Shown here piece by piece: positions 15,920 to 24,123 of a DNA stretch of 32,649 nucleotides (position 1 is its first letter; each line of letters begins with the position of its first letter). Made by a program: the position numbers and the translations under genes. The stretch spans positions 1 to 32,649 of the forward strand of contig JAGUWD010000039.1 of the NCBI GenBank assembly GCA_020062545.1, written 5' to 3'. Below the pieces are notes generated by a model. The model saw nothing but the letters and a program-made list of their open reading frames with translations, made no database searches and had not been told where the DNA came from. Source of the DNA: Thermodesulfovibrionales bacterium. GTDB lineage: Bacteria > Nitrospirota > Thermodesulfovibrionia > Thermodesulfovibrionales > Dissulfurispiraceae.

Positions 15920-16923
15920 TGCTTATCCTTTCCAACTGGTATTAATCCTGCCTGTCTTCCCCATGGAAACTCAATTTTAAGGGCGCAGAGCATCCCGCAA
16001 GGCTGACACTTTCTCTCTTTTACATACTCAATTGCTTTCACCGCTTTTTCTGACGATAGCAGCATGTCCAGATCTCCGCCAAATTCTTTTAAATTGCCCA
16101 TAAACAGTTCCGGCAAAAGCTCATTGCAGGGGTAAACATTCCCGTAAGGGTCTATAACAATAGACATCCTTCCCATATAGCATTCAAAGAATGGAATGTT
16201 TCTTTCATATACGCTTTTTGCCCAGAGCCAGTTTGCAAGCCGTCTTTCAGTAAGCCAACCAACCTTGTTAAGCAGGTTTTCTATTTCTGCGATTTCTTCC
16301 TTTGTAAAGTTGAATTCTTTATCCGAATTATTGAAATAAAAGGAAGAAATTCGTGGATAGCCTATATAATAACCAACGCCCATTTCCTTTGCGAAGCCGA
16401 CAAACCACTCGATATCTCTATAGATTTCCTTGAATGTGGTCATTATAAATCGTATGGGAATATTTAATTGCTTGAGAAGCTTAGCGGTCTCTACCGCCTT
16501 ATAAAAGCCGTCTTTGACAAACCTGATGGATTTATAATTTTCAGGACGGCCATCGAGAGAAATATCTATCTTGAAATTTAAAGGCCTTATATGTCGAATG
16601 CATTCTTTTACAACCTCAAAGTGCCTTTTGGGATACCACCCGCTAATATTCGTATGTATAATCGCATCTGGTTTATATCGGGCTATTAATTTGACAACAT
16701 CCACATATCTGGATGACAACTGCGATTCCCCGCCTGTAAGTTCAAAGTGTGATGCCTTGTGTAATGCCTTGCTTTGGAGTGCCTTCTCAAATAAGAACAA
16801 GTCTATTTCATTTTTTGTAACTTCTTCTTTTTCCCTCTGCCATACATTACAATTTCTGCATTTGCCAGGACAATACAAAGAGACCATATACTGAACATCA
16901 TCTATTGTATACTCTTCCTTCAT
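15916..16923 (-). CDS. radical SAM enzyme with SPASM-like C-terminus
   Basis: A radical S-adenosylmethionine protein of 335 aa. The cluster-binding CxxxCxxC lies at Cys18, Cys22 and Cys25 (YCPGKCRNCNVW). FELTGGES is the glycine-rich SAM-contact strand, and ISLDG follows. The C-terminal part has FFECYMGR, YGNVYPCNE and CQPCGMLC, a Cys pattern like a SPASM/twitch auxiliary Fe-S domain. Such enzymes modify peptides or carry out sugar dehydrogenation or epimerisation. I use the ATG at 16923: it forms ATGA with the upstream stop and has GGAGAGG upstream; an in-frame ATG at 16941 is less likely. The substrate is unknown; nearby genes suggest a sugar. Confidence 0.85.
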   Translation of the reverse strand: MKEEYTIDDVQYMVSLYCPGKCRNCNVWQREKEEVTKNEIDLFLFEKALQSKALHKASHFELTGGESQLSSRYVDVVKLIARYKPDAIIHTNISGWYPKRHFEVVKECIRHIRPLNFKIDISLDGRPENYKSIRFVKDGFYKAVETAKLLKQLNIPIRFIMTTFKEIYRDIEWFVGFAKEMGVGYYIGYPRISSFYFNNSDKEFNFTKEEIAEIENLLNKVGWLTERRLANWLWAKSVYERNIPFFECYMGRMSIVIDPYGNVYPCNELLPELFMGNLKEFGGDLDMLLSSEKAVKAIEYVKERKCQPCGMLCALKIEFPWGRQAGLIPVGKDKQ

Positions 16924-18101
16924 GCAACCTCTCCAACCCATGGCAGGATAATTTTATAATCTTTTAAATCCGCATTTCTTATTTTATTGATCATTGCTTC
17001 AGCATTCTCCCTCGCCGCGCATATGATAAACAAAATTTTTTGCTCTCTCACGGTGTTCACATAATCAAAGCCATTGATAAAAAATCCGTTTACCCTCTTC
17101 CCTATCCTCTCAGCAGCATCATCCACAACCGCCTGGTCTGCCAGCTTGATAGAATCTGCACCGATACTGTTTGCAAACGCAGCATAAAACCATACAAAAG
17201 CATTCTTGGATCCATAAAACACCAGCTTCCTTCCTTCATTTAAATGTTGTTTTACAAGCTGGCAGGTATGGCTAATAGAATCCCAGTACTTTGATATCAT
17301 CATCTCTATGCTGTCTGCCGTCACAAGACGCAAATAGTTTGATGTTCCTTTTTTATTCTTGCTGGCAACTAACATCAAGGGAGTATCGATATTATCCCAA
17401 ATAGCTGCCGGATGCATTCCAACCTCATCTATAAGTTTAACTAATGAGAAACTTACAAAATAATTGACATGATCGGGGATAAACACTTCAACTCCTTCGG
17501 AAAGGTCATTTTTGATATTTGGCACCTCTATAAAAATAGCCCCGTAAGGATCAAGCACTTTCTTTATAGTTCCTATAAATCTTTTGGGATATTTGATATG
17601 TTCAAGAACATTCCTCAATATAACAAGATCGAATTTATTCAAAAAAAGGTCCTCTGAAAAAAAGGCCTTAACGGTTGGAATACCCACGAAATCGAGCCCG
17701 GATGGCTCCACACCAATAACATTGATGTGATTACACTTTAATTTCAGGTGGTAAAGAAAATCTCCCCTGTTCGAACCTATTTCGAGAACATTTTTAATCC
17801 TTGAGAGGTCAAGGTTATCGGTTAAAAACTTCAATGCATAACTCAACGAGTTCTCGGAGACAGGAAAAGGCCTTATGCTATTGTCCATCATACTGTAGAA
17901 GTTATAAACATTCTGCATAACCGCATCGTATTCCTCAACGGTATATGCTGATTTCTGAAATATAAAACTGCAATTATTACATAAAGATGCAACCAGATTA
18001 ATGGATGGAACATTTTCATCATGCCAGAATATGCTATAAGGCAAATTATTCCTCTTATATATATCTGCAACATCATGGTGTTCACAGACCGGACATTTCA
18101 T
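16920..18101 (-). CDS. zinc-binding SAM-dependent C-methyltransferase (NovU/TylC3-like)
   Basis: A 393-residue protein with the three-part layout of deoxysugar C-methyltransferases. A zinc-binding head has CPVC at 3-6 and CNNC at 41-44. The class I SAM core has motif I LEIGSNRGD (about 106-114) and LVILRNVLEHIKYPKRF. The C-terminal domain (about 280-393) begins RKLVFYGSKNAFVWFY and resembles Methyltransf_14. The family methylates a keto-sugar carbon next to the carbonyl. This suggests a branched-chain sugar in the glycan. It precedes the radical SAM gene with a 4-nt overlap. It keeps the family's own C-terminal domain, unlike the methyltransferase at 9459-10796. Confidence 0.82.
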   Translation of the reverse strand: MKCPVCEHHDVADIYKRNNLPYSIFWHDENVPSINLVASLCNNCSFIFQKSAYTVEEYDAVMQNVYNFYSMMDNSIRPFPVSENSLSYALKFLTDNLDLSRIKNVLEIGSNRGDFLYHLKLKCNHINVIGVEPSGLDFVGIPTVKAFFSEDLFLNKFDLVILRNVLEHIKYPKRFIGTIKKVLDPYGAIFIEVPNIKNDLSEGVEVFIPDHVNYFVSFSLVKLIDEVGMHPAAIWDNIDTPLMLVASKNKKGTSNYLRLVTADSIEMMISKYWDSISHTCQLVKQHLNEGRKLVFYGSKNAFVWFYAAFANSIGADSIKLADQAVVDDAAERIGKRVNGFFINGFDYVNTVREQKILFIICAARENAEAMINKIRNADLKDYKIILPWVGEVA

Positions 18102-18132
18102 ATTTAATTCTTTTCCTCTTTATTTAAATAAT

Positions 18133-19071
18133 TCATAATTTTTGTAAAAACTGGTTTTTATTCATAAATGCAGTCTTTAATCGCACTGCATTATTATCGT
18201 CCAGTATATCCGTATAATTAGTAAACAACTGGCTAATAATATCTGCATGTTCTTCAGATGGCTCCAAAGAAGAGTATTCGAGTATAGTTTCAAGTCGTGA
18301 AATAAAAATTCTCTTGAGGCATTCTGCATCTTCTATTCGGTTAGTTCTGCGATAGTACCGGCATAACCATGCATATGTTTCTGTAAGAAAAAAATATTTT
18401 TTGTTATTACTTAAACTTGAAAAAGAACCTTCAGAGTGTATTCTGTATGCAGCGGGTTCAACGGATTCAATAAATTTGCCTTTGCCATAGCAACCCAATA
18501 AACAAGTTAAAAATTTATCTACACTATATACTTTGTAAAATTCCTCCGGGAAATCCTGGATAACATTCTTAAAGCACATAGAAAGAGTTGAAACCCACGC
18601 AGTTCTTCTAAGTTCTTCATCGGAAAAATCTCTTTTCATATCATCCGGCAGTAGAGAATCTTTAATAAATTTTCCTGAACTATCAACAACAAAAGCATCA
18701 TGATAGCAGATAACATATTCTGGGTTTTCCTCCAAAAAATTTACCTGCTTCTGAAGTTTATAATGGTCAGTCCAATAATCATCGCCTTCAAGCAGTGCAA
18801 TGTATCTTGCTTTAGATTCTCTAAGCAACTGTAGAAATTTGCGGTCTTTACTTTGAAGCCCTCTATTTTTCGTATCTAATACGATATCTATTTTATCTGA
18901 ATATTTCAGATAATAAGACATTATAATGTCCTGAGTTTTATCAGTCGAGCAGTCGTCAGCGATATGTATTTGTACATCAAAGTCGGTCTTCTGCATAAGA
19001 ACACTTTCAATAGCCTGTGCAATAAATCTTTCGTGATTATATGTGCCTATTATTACGTCTACAATAGACAT
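18133..19071 (-). CDS. family 2 glycosyltransferase
   Basis: A cytoplasmic GT-A glycosyltransferase of 312 aa. The N-terminus, VDVIIGTYNHERFIAQAIESVL, is the classic GT2 nucleotide-binding opening. ADDCSTDKT at 38-46 holds the first acidic pair and LEGDDYW at about 94-100 holds the DxD-type metal ligand. The second half is variable and probably sets the acceptor. I place the start at the ATG at 19071 (MSIVDV): the longer frame would add 29 residues that overlap the upstream gene and have no GT2 character, and GGGAGG lies 12 nt before this ATG. The donor and acceptor are unknown. Confidence 0.88.
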   Translation of the reverse strand: MSIVDVIIGTYNHERFIAQAIESVLMQKTDFDVQIHIADDCSTDKTQDIIMSYYLKYSDKIDIVLDTKNRGLQSKDRKFLQLLRESKARYIALLEGDDYWTDHYKLQKQVNFLEENPEYVICYHDAFVVDSSGKFIKDSLLPDDMKRDFSDEELRRTAWVSTLSMCFKNVIQDFPEEFYKVYSVDKFLTCLLGCYGKGKFIESVEPAAYRIHSEGSFSSLSNNKKYFFLTETYAWLCRYYRRTNRIEDAECLKRIFISRLETILEYSSLEPSEEHADIISQLFTNYTDILDDNNAVRLKTAFMNKNQFLQKL

Positions 19072-19078
19072 TTGATTC

Positions 19079-20008
19079 TCATTCCTCCCAAACTGCGCAT
19101 CCAAAACCTGCATATCCAAAACTATTGCCGTTATAAAACATATATTTTTTGCCATCAACTTCTATAACTGCCGGATATGCCTGCATTTTTGAATCCCAAC
19201 CTTCCGAACTCGGACCGATACCCGCTTTAGAATCATCACGATTCCAGTGAATTGGATCCTCAGCTTCGGCATAACCAATACGATAGCTGTCAATACCATC
19301 ACGGAAATCCTGACTACCTCTGTAAGTAAACCACATTTTGTATCTGCCATTTGATTTAATAATCGCTGGTCGTGCATTAGCTTCCTGTTTGTTCAATTGT
19401 GGTATGCAGGTAATGTCATCACGATGCCAGACGATACCATTATAAGAATATCCATACTTTATGACATAAAGAGGCTCTGGAATATCTTTCACCGTTATCC
19501 AACCAATACCAGATGTATACCACATATGCCACACGTCATTCTCTATCATGATGCATGGGGAAACAGCAAAATACGGCTCTTTGTTAGTTCGGTCAACAAC
19601 AGCACCCTCGAACATTCGCTCAAAGGATACTCCTCCGTCATTGCTTACAGCTAATCCGATCGCATTACTCCATGGAACAGTATTTCTGACATTATAGCCA
19701 TTATAATATAAATAAACAGTGTCACTATTACGAACTGCGCAGGTTGCCAATGTGCCGCAATCATCAAATGTGCCTAACTTTCCCTTTTCCAATATCGGAC
19801 GATCATGCACATAAAGGATTTCAGACGGATCTTCTCGATTAACATCGACGAAAGTAACGCAGCTTTGACCTTCATGATTTCTTGATGAAAAATATACCCT
19901 TATTCTGTCTTCAAACAATAAAGGTGTCGGCAACATTGCATGGCTTTTAATCCATTTAATATTGTGCTGACTTAAATCAAATATCATTCCGAGCTTTCTC
20001 CAGCCCAT
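19079..20008 (-). CDS. five-bladed beta-propeller, glycosidase-like protein
   Basis: A 309-residue, beta-rich, Trp/Tyr-rich protein with repeated blade motifs: IRVYFSSRNHEG, VYLYYNGYN, WHMWYTSGIGW, YKMWFTYRGS and KYMFYNGNSFG. This repeat pattern is that of the GH43/GH32/GH130-like five-bladed propellers. There is no signal peptide, so it would act in the cytoplasm, which is odd for a hydrolase and more in line with a phosphorylase or a sugar-binding or glycan-editing role. AGGAGG stands 6 nt before the ATG. It lies between a GNAT gene and a GT2 gene. Similar proteins are often left as hypothetical in glycan loci; I infer a sugar ligand but no reaction. Confidence 0.72.
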   Translation of the reverse strand: MGWRKLGMIFDLSQHNIKWIKSHAMLPTPLLFEDRIRVYFSSRNHEGQSCVTFVDVNREDPSEILYVHDRPILEKGKLGTFDDCGTLATCAVRNSDTVYLYYNGYNVRNTVPWSNAIGLAVSNDGGVSFERMFEGAVVDRTNKEPYFAVSPCIMIENDVWHMWYTSGIGWITVKDIPEPLYVIKYGYSYNGIVWHRDDITCIPQLNKQEANARPAIIKSNGRYKMWFTYRGSQDFRDGIDSYRIGYAEAEDPIHWNRDDSKAGIGPSSEGWDSKMQAYPAVIEVDGKKYMFYNGNSFGYAGFGCAVWEE

Positions 20009-20025
20009 TTAAAACCTCCTGAAAA

Positions 20026-20490
20026 TTATAAAAACTTCCCAAGCGACCAGAAATCAAGATGCCACCAATGATCTCTGTGGGATCCCTCAACTTTCATACC
20101 CTGTTTTTCGTAAAAATGAACCGCCGTTGTTGTAGAAGCGGTGAGTTTTATTTTGTGGCAGCCATTATCCTTTGCCCATTGACAAGCCATATTAAAAAGT
20201 TGCGTGCCTATGCCTTGACCCTTATATTTTGGAGCAACAACAAGCCACAATATTGTGGCAACACCACCTTCAGGCGGCAAACATATTAAAAGTCCAATCA
20301 AATCTTCGTTTTTTTTGCACCCAAGAAATAGATGCCCTTTTGACTGCCCGTTTAGCACATTTACTATAATATCTCTATAATGACAAAGAGCTTCCAAAGG
20401 AAAACCCATTTCACCCATAGCAGCTTCGCTTACTAACTCCAAAGCCTTATTCACATCCGATGGTTTTATCGGTGAAATTTCAAGTTCCAT
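20026..20490 (-). CDS. GNAT-family N-acyltransferase
   Basis: A compact 154-residue GCN5-related acetyltransferase. The acetyl-CoA pyrophosphate loop is clear in WLVVAPKYKGQGIGTQL, followed by the helix and the C-terminal strand YEKQGMKVEG. Such enzymes transfer an acyl group from a CoA thioester to an amine, here plausibly an aminosugar. I chose the ATG at 20490 (MELEIS): AGGA lies about 10 nt upstream, homologous GNATs begin just before this strand, and the longer frame reads 21 extra residues inside the upstream gene. It overlaps that gene by 11 nt and ends 17 bp before the propeller gene. Confidence 0.85.
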   Translation of the reverse strand: MELEISPIKPSDVNKALELVSEAAMGEMGFPLEALCHYRDIIVNVLNGQSKGHLFLGCKKNEDLIGLLICLPPEGGVATILWLVVAPKYKGQGIGTQLFNMACQWAKDNGCHKIKLTASTTTAVHFYEKQGMKVEGSHRDHWWHLDFWSLGKFL

Positions 20491-21130
20491 CGTCTGAATT
20501 CCTGTATACATAGACTGTAAATTCATAAAGACCATAGTCCATACGAATAACAATATTCCGGCTGCACTCTTTTACAAGAAAAGACACAACACTGTCTAAC
20601 GACCAATGAAATAAATCATTACGATACCAGTCAACATGAGTGCTCATAACATTAAACGCTATGCCATATATGCATGTATCATACGCCGCCTTTATTATTG
20701 AACAACTATATTCCTTCATCTGTTCATAAGTAAGGCTAACCCTCTCGGTCAAAACTCCGTTCATTACAATATAGTCTATAGATTGGCCTGGTAAAGGGTT
20801 TTCTAATATGTCCCTTACCTCAAAATCATGGTCAGGATATCTCAGTTTTGCTATTTCTATCATCTTTGACGATATGTCTATGCCCTTATATTGATACTTA
20901 TCAATCAATTTTTTATCATTTATATAATCTAATAGGAAACCGACTCCGCATCCAATATCGAGCAATGAAACACTTTGTTTTTGCTTATTCTTTATAACAT
21001 TCAACATAACATTAAAACGTTTTTTTAAATCATCTTCATTTGGCCAATCCATGCCTTTTGCTGTTATTCCATATTTAGCCAAACAATTCTCATAATGAGC
21101 TGCTATCTTATAATAAATCGGTTTATTCAT
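20480..21130 (-). CDS. class I SAM-dependent methyltransferase
   Basis: A 216-residue Rossmann-fold methyltransferase. Motif I LLDIGCGVGF lies at about 56-65 and YKGIDISSKMIEIAK provides the acidic residue that binds the SAM ribose. No zinc-binding head is present, so it differs from the two C-methyltransferase-like enzymes of this operon and may be an N- or O-methyltransferase. The ATG at 21130 (MNKPIYY) lies 10 bp after the upstream stop and is a better start than the in-frame ATG at 21181, which would overlap the upstream gene by 41 nt. Its substrate cannot be inferred beyond the sugar or peptide context. Confidence 0.85.
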   Translation of the reverse strand: MNKPIYYKIAAHYENCLAKYGITAKGMDWPNEDDLKKRFNVMLNVIKNKQKQSVSLLDIGCGVGFLLDYINDKKLIDKYQYKGIDISSKMIEIAKLRYPDHDFEVRDILENPLPGQSIDYIVMNGVLTERVSLTYEQMKEYSCSIIKAAYDTCIYGIAFNVMSTHVDWYRNDLFHWSLDSVVSFLVKECSRNIVIRMDYGLYEFTVYVYRNSDDGT

Positions 21131-21140
21131 ATTTTTAACT

Positions 21141-22163
21141 TTACCAATTTGCCCAGTAAGGAGGAAAATAATCGGTTTCACAATTATTTTTAGTATATTT
21201 TGAAATCAGATAGTCATATTTGTCCTTATTAAATATCTGTCTAACAACTTGAGCTTTAGTTTGTATGCCGCCAAACCTCCGCTTAAATAAATCCAGGTTA
21301 TCGTTACTCTTTATACCGCCTCCCAAATTAATATAAGGAATTCCTATTTTTTTAAATTTATTAATAGCATTCCAGATAATAAGACGAGAATACTTTCTAC
21401 CATCTTTTGATGAAGCATTTAAAAAATATTCGGCACACATATCTGTAAAAATAAATAGTGAGACCGCCTCGGTTCTAGACCTATTTTTTACCCCGATTAA
21501 TAATGAATTATTTGACAACATCAGACGCTTAAGGGTATTTTCTGTAAAATGATAAGTTTTAGAAGCCCCGACTCGCTCCATTGTCTGGTAGTACAGCGTT
21601 ATAAAATCCGTTATAAGTTCTTCTTTGTTTGCTGTGAGCTCTATACATTTATCTTTCTCCATACGACGAATTTCATAACGATGAGTAGAACACATATTCT
21701 GCCATAATTCCTCAATAGAAAGAGAAAGATCAATCAAGTATATATAACTTGAGTGTTCAAAAACATATTCACCCCATATGTCTGTATTTAATTTAATCAG
21801 CGGATGCTGCATTATATACGCTGTAACAAAACCATTATCACTCCAGAAAGAATTCCATTCATTCATGGCTTGCCGCTGTTTTTCTATAGGAATCGTTGAA
21901 ACAATTCCGCCAAATCCGTAAGGAGATACTATATCTCTATAACCCTCCTCTTTTATTCTAATCTGCATAGGACAATAAAATTTCCAATCGTTGTCTTCGC
22001 CTGCATACAGATAAGTCTCCCAATCAGACGACTCGGATATAGCCCTGCAATACTGCCATGTATGTGCCGGCATATAAGGCATGCCATGGAGTTCTTTTGT
22101 CCAATATTCAGAATGAGAAACAGGAATTAATTTGTGAACGATACCGACCTCCTCCATTACCAT
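21141..22163 (-). CDS. FemAB/GNAT-like acyl- or aminoacyltransferase
   Basis: A 340-residue protein resembling the FemAB/Acetyltransf_6 group, with two GNAT-like halves. The signature is near the C-terminus: LIIWNAINKFKKIGIPYINLGGGI then DNLDLFKRRFGG, the pattern of lipid II aminoacyltransferases and of similar proteins in exopolysaccharide loci. In polysaccharide loci such enzymes may attach an amino acid or acyl group to an aminosugar. Either the ATG at 22163 or the one at 22157 could be used; there is no good SD before them. It lies 6 bp after the radical SAM gene. The acyl donor is unknown. Confidence 0.75.
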   Translation of the reverse strand: MVMEEVGIVHKLIPVSHSEYWTKELHGMPYMPAHTWQYCRAISESSDWETYLYAGEDNDWKFYCPMQIRIKEEGYRDIVSPYGFGGIVSTIPIEKQRQAMNEWNSFWSDNGFVTAYIMQHPLIKLNTDIWGEYVFEHSSYIYLIDLSLSIEELWQNMCSTHRYEIRRMEKDKCIELTANKEELITDFITLYYQTMERVGASKTYHFTENTLKRLMLSNNSLLIGVKNRSRTEAVSLFIFTDMCAEYFLNASSKDGRKYSRLIIWNAINKFKKIGIPYINLGGGIKSNDNLDLFKRRFGGIQTKAQVVRQIFNKDKYDYLISKYTKNNCETDYFPPYWANW

Positions 22164-22169
22164 TTCAAA

Positions 22170-23438
22170 TTAAGACAGAATACGACAACCCATCTCTTTT
22201 GAAAGATGCAAAGCCCGCTGTTCAATTACCTTCTGTGGAATTTTATCAGGCATATTCGATGCCTCTGTGCCGGGTCTATCTTCATACCTATTAATTGTAA
22301 CTTCAAAAAAATCAATTTCTGGGATAAATCGTTCTGTTTCAGCAAAATCTTTCTCGGTTTCTCCGGGGAAACCTACTAAAAAGCTCGTACGAATGGCTAT
22401 TGATGGGGCTCGCTCTCTTAGCTCTTTCAATACAGATTTAACATCATCGGCGATATAGTTACGCCTCATCCTTTTCAGGATATGATCGGAACCAGATTGA
22501 ATCGGCACAAATAATTCTTTGATTTTATCCTGATTTTTTACTATTAAAGGAACTATTTTTTGGCGCTGCTCAACTAACCACTGAGGACAACAATCAATTA
22601 TTACCAACTGGTAATCGCCTTCTATTGCAAAAATCTGCTCCAGCAACTCCGAAAAATTCGTGCCTATATCAAGCCCATAACATCCTGTATCTTCTGCAAT
22701 AAGCTGAAATATCTTATATTTTTTTCCAATACCGTACTTAAGATCCTCAATAATCTTTTCAACAGGCCTACTGCGCAGTCTTCCTGTTGCAAATTTCGTA
22801 GCGCAAAATGCACAATTGCTCATACATCCTTCAGCAATCCTTATATTGAAATAAGGCACCACTTTTTTTTGCGGTGCATTAGAAAAAACTTTTTTTACAT
22901 ATTGAATAGTCCTGTTTATGTATACTGATGCAGAAAGGAACATGCTATTCATACTGAATCTATGAAATAATGCTTTATAGAATTGATACTGTCTGCAAAA
23001 ACTTCGTGCTATCAAATAATTAGTAATATCTTTATTGTCTGCTATACTGTCAGGCGCTCCGACTTCGGAAATTGGCTTAACAGCAGTAATCGTTGAATCT
23101 AACAGTTCAAGATTACCGGTAGGAACAATAATAAATTTTCCAATCTTCCCAATTTCATCCGGATTAATTTTAGGTAGGCATCCTGTTATAACAATCTGTG
23201 AGTTCTTCTTCTTTTTCTTCTCGGCAATCGAAATTGCTTTAAGCGAATTGATCTCATTCAACCTAACAACACCGCATGTTGCGATAACAATTAAATCAGC
23301 CCTTTTAAGATGTTTTGTTAATTTCCAATTATTTTCTTCGAGATATTCCTGAATATGAATAGCATCTATTGCGCGCCTTATGCATCCGGCGTTAAATATA
23401 TAAAACTTTTTTATGCTCCTATCTTTATATAAGCTCAT
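22170..23438 (-). CDS. MiaB/RimO-like radical SAM protein lacking TRAM
   Basis: A 422-residue methylthiotransferase-like protein. The N-terminal UPF0004 half keeps three cysteines (Cys19, Cys55 in IATCGV, Cys87 in TGCLP) for an auxiliary 4Fe-4S cluster. The radical SAM core has EGCMSNCAFC with Cys205, Cys209 and Cys212, and ends in the family's RYEDRPGTEAS. Two features set it apart: the gap between the third and fourth cluster cysteines is longer than usual (basic, aromatic residues about 140-190), and the chain stops about 30 residues after RPGTEAS, so the TRAM RNA-binding domain of MiaB and MtaB is absent. A tRNA role is therefore less likely, and a sugar or peptide target is possible. It overlaps wbqC by 14 nt. 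Confidence 0.85.
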   Translation of the reverse strand: MSLYKDRSIKKFYIFNAGCIRRAIDAIHIQEYLEENNWKLTKHLKRADLIVIATCGVVRLNEINSLKAISIAEKKKKKNSQIVITGCLPKINPDEIGKIGKFIIVPTGNLELLDSTITAVKPISEVGAPDSIADNKDITNYLIARSFCRQYQFYKALFHRFSMNSMFLSASVYINRTIQYVKKVFSNAPQKKVVPYFNIRIAEGCMSNCAFCATKFATGRLRSRPVEKIIEDLKYGIGKKYKIFQLIAEDTGCYGLDIGTNFSELLEQIFAIEGDYQLVIIDCCPQWLVEQRQKIVPLIVKNQDKIKELFVPIQSGSDHILKRMRRNYIADDVKSVLKELRERAPSIAIRTSFLVGFPGETEKDFAETERFIPEIDFFEVTINRYEDRPGTEASNMPDKIPQKVIEQRALHLSKEMGCRILS

Positions 23439-24123
23439 ATTGTTCTAACATGTTGCCTATTGCCAAAGGCGAATTATTCATCATTACATCGATAATTGAT
23501 AAATTCTGAATAAAATAATTACATAATTGTTTGTATCGTATTTCTTTTGTTCTTAAAAAATTTATCTTTAATCCATTATCATAAAAAGACTGCTTATCAT
23601 AAAACTCAAGACCTCCAATAGGATTTATGTAATGGTCGGCATTTTCTTTTTTACAGATATCTATAATCTTATGTTCCGCTTTTAAGTTGTCATTTTTATA
23701 CTTTGACGATGATTTGATAATTGTCGTATCAATTTTTAAATACTTATTAAGCAGAAGCAAACTATTGTAAATAAATCTACTGAGATAGCTTTCTGTATCA
23801 TTTATTATTTCGCATATTATTGGAAATGTATCCTTAAAATAAGGCGCTTTTTTGTATCCGTATTCTATTGTTTTAAAAAACTTTGCTTTCCATTTATTGT
23901 CAGACGCTACCTGTATATCTCTAATCATCTTATTTTGGGATGAGTTTCTCAGAGGAATCGTAAACATATATTCATTGCCATTTACTATAATTCTATTTCT
24001 GTTTATCCAGCCTTTTTTTATGTGCGATACATTATCGAGCAACACAAAAACATCAACCGCTTTTATTAATTGAAAATATCCTATGTACGGGAACAAATAT
24101 GGCTGCATTATGGCTATTTTCAT
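23425..24123 (-). CDS. WbqC family protein
   Basis: A 232-residue member of the WbqC-like family, common in O-antigen and exopolysaccharide loci and often beside aminosugar aminotransferases. The N-terminal signature is clear: IMQPYLFPYIGYFQLIKAVD, then VLLDNVSHIKKGWINRNRI. His and Cys residues later in the chain, and INPIGGLEFYD near residue 185, are also characteristic. The biochemical role is not established; a link to N-acylation of aminosugars has been suggested by context. The ATG overlaps the aminotransferase stop (ATGA), which strengthens a functional link with that enzyme. Confidence 0.88.
   Translation of the reverse strand: MKIAIMQPYLFPYIGYFQLIKAVDVFVLLDNVSHIKKGWINRNRIIVNGNEYMFTIPLRNSSQNKMIRDIQVASDNKWKAKFFKTIEYGYKKAPYFKDTFPIICEIINDTESYLSRFIYNSLLLLNKYLKIDTTIIKSSSKYKNDNLKAEHKIIDICKKENADHYINPIGGLEFYDKQSFYDNGLKINFLRTKEIRYKQLCNYFIQNLSIIDVMMNNSPLAIGNMLEQYELI

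Noticed and set aside
18133-19158. Longer form of the GT2 protein starting at 19158
   Set aside because: The extra 29 residues overlap the upstream propeller gene and have no GT2 character; the ATG at 19071 has an SD and starts at the family's first strand.
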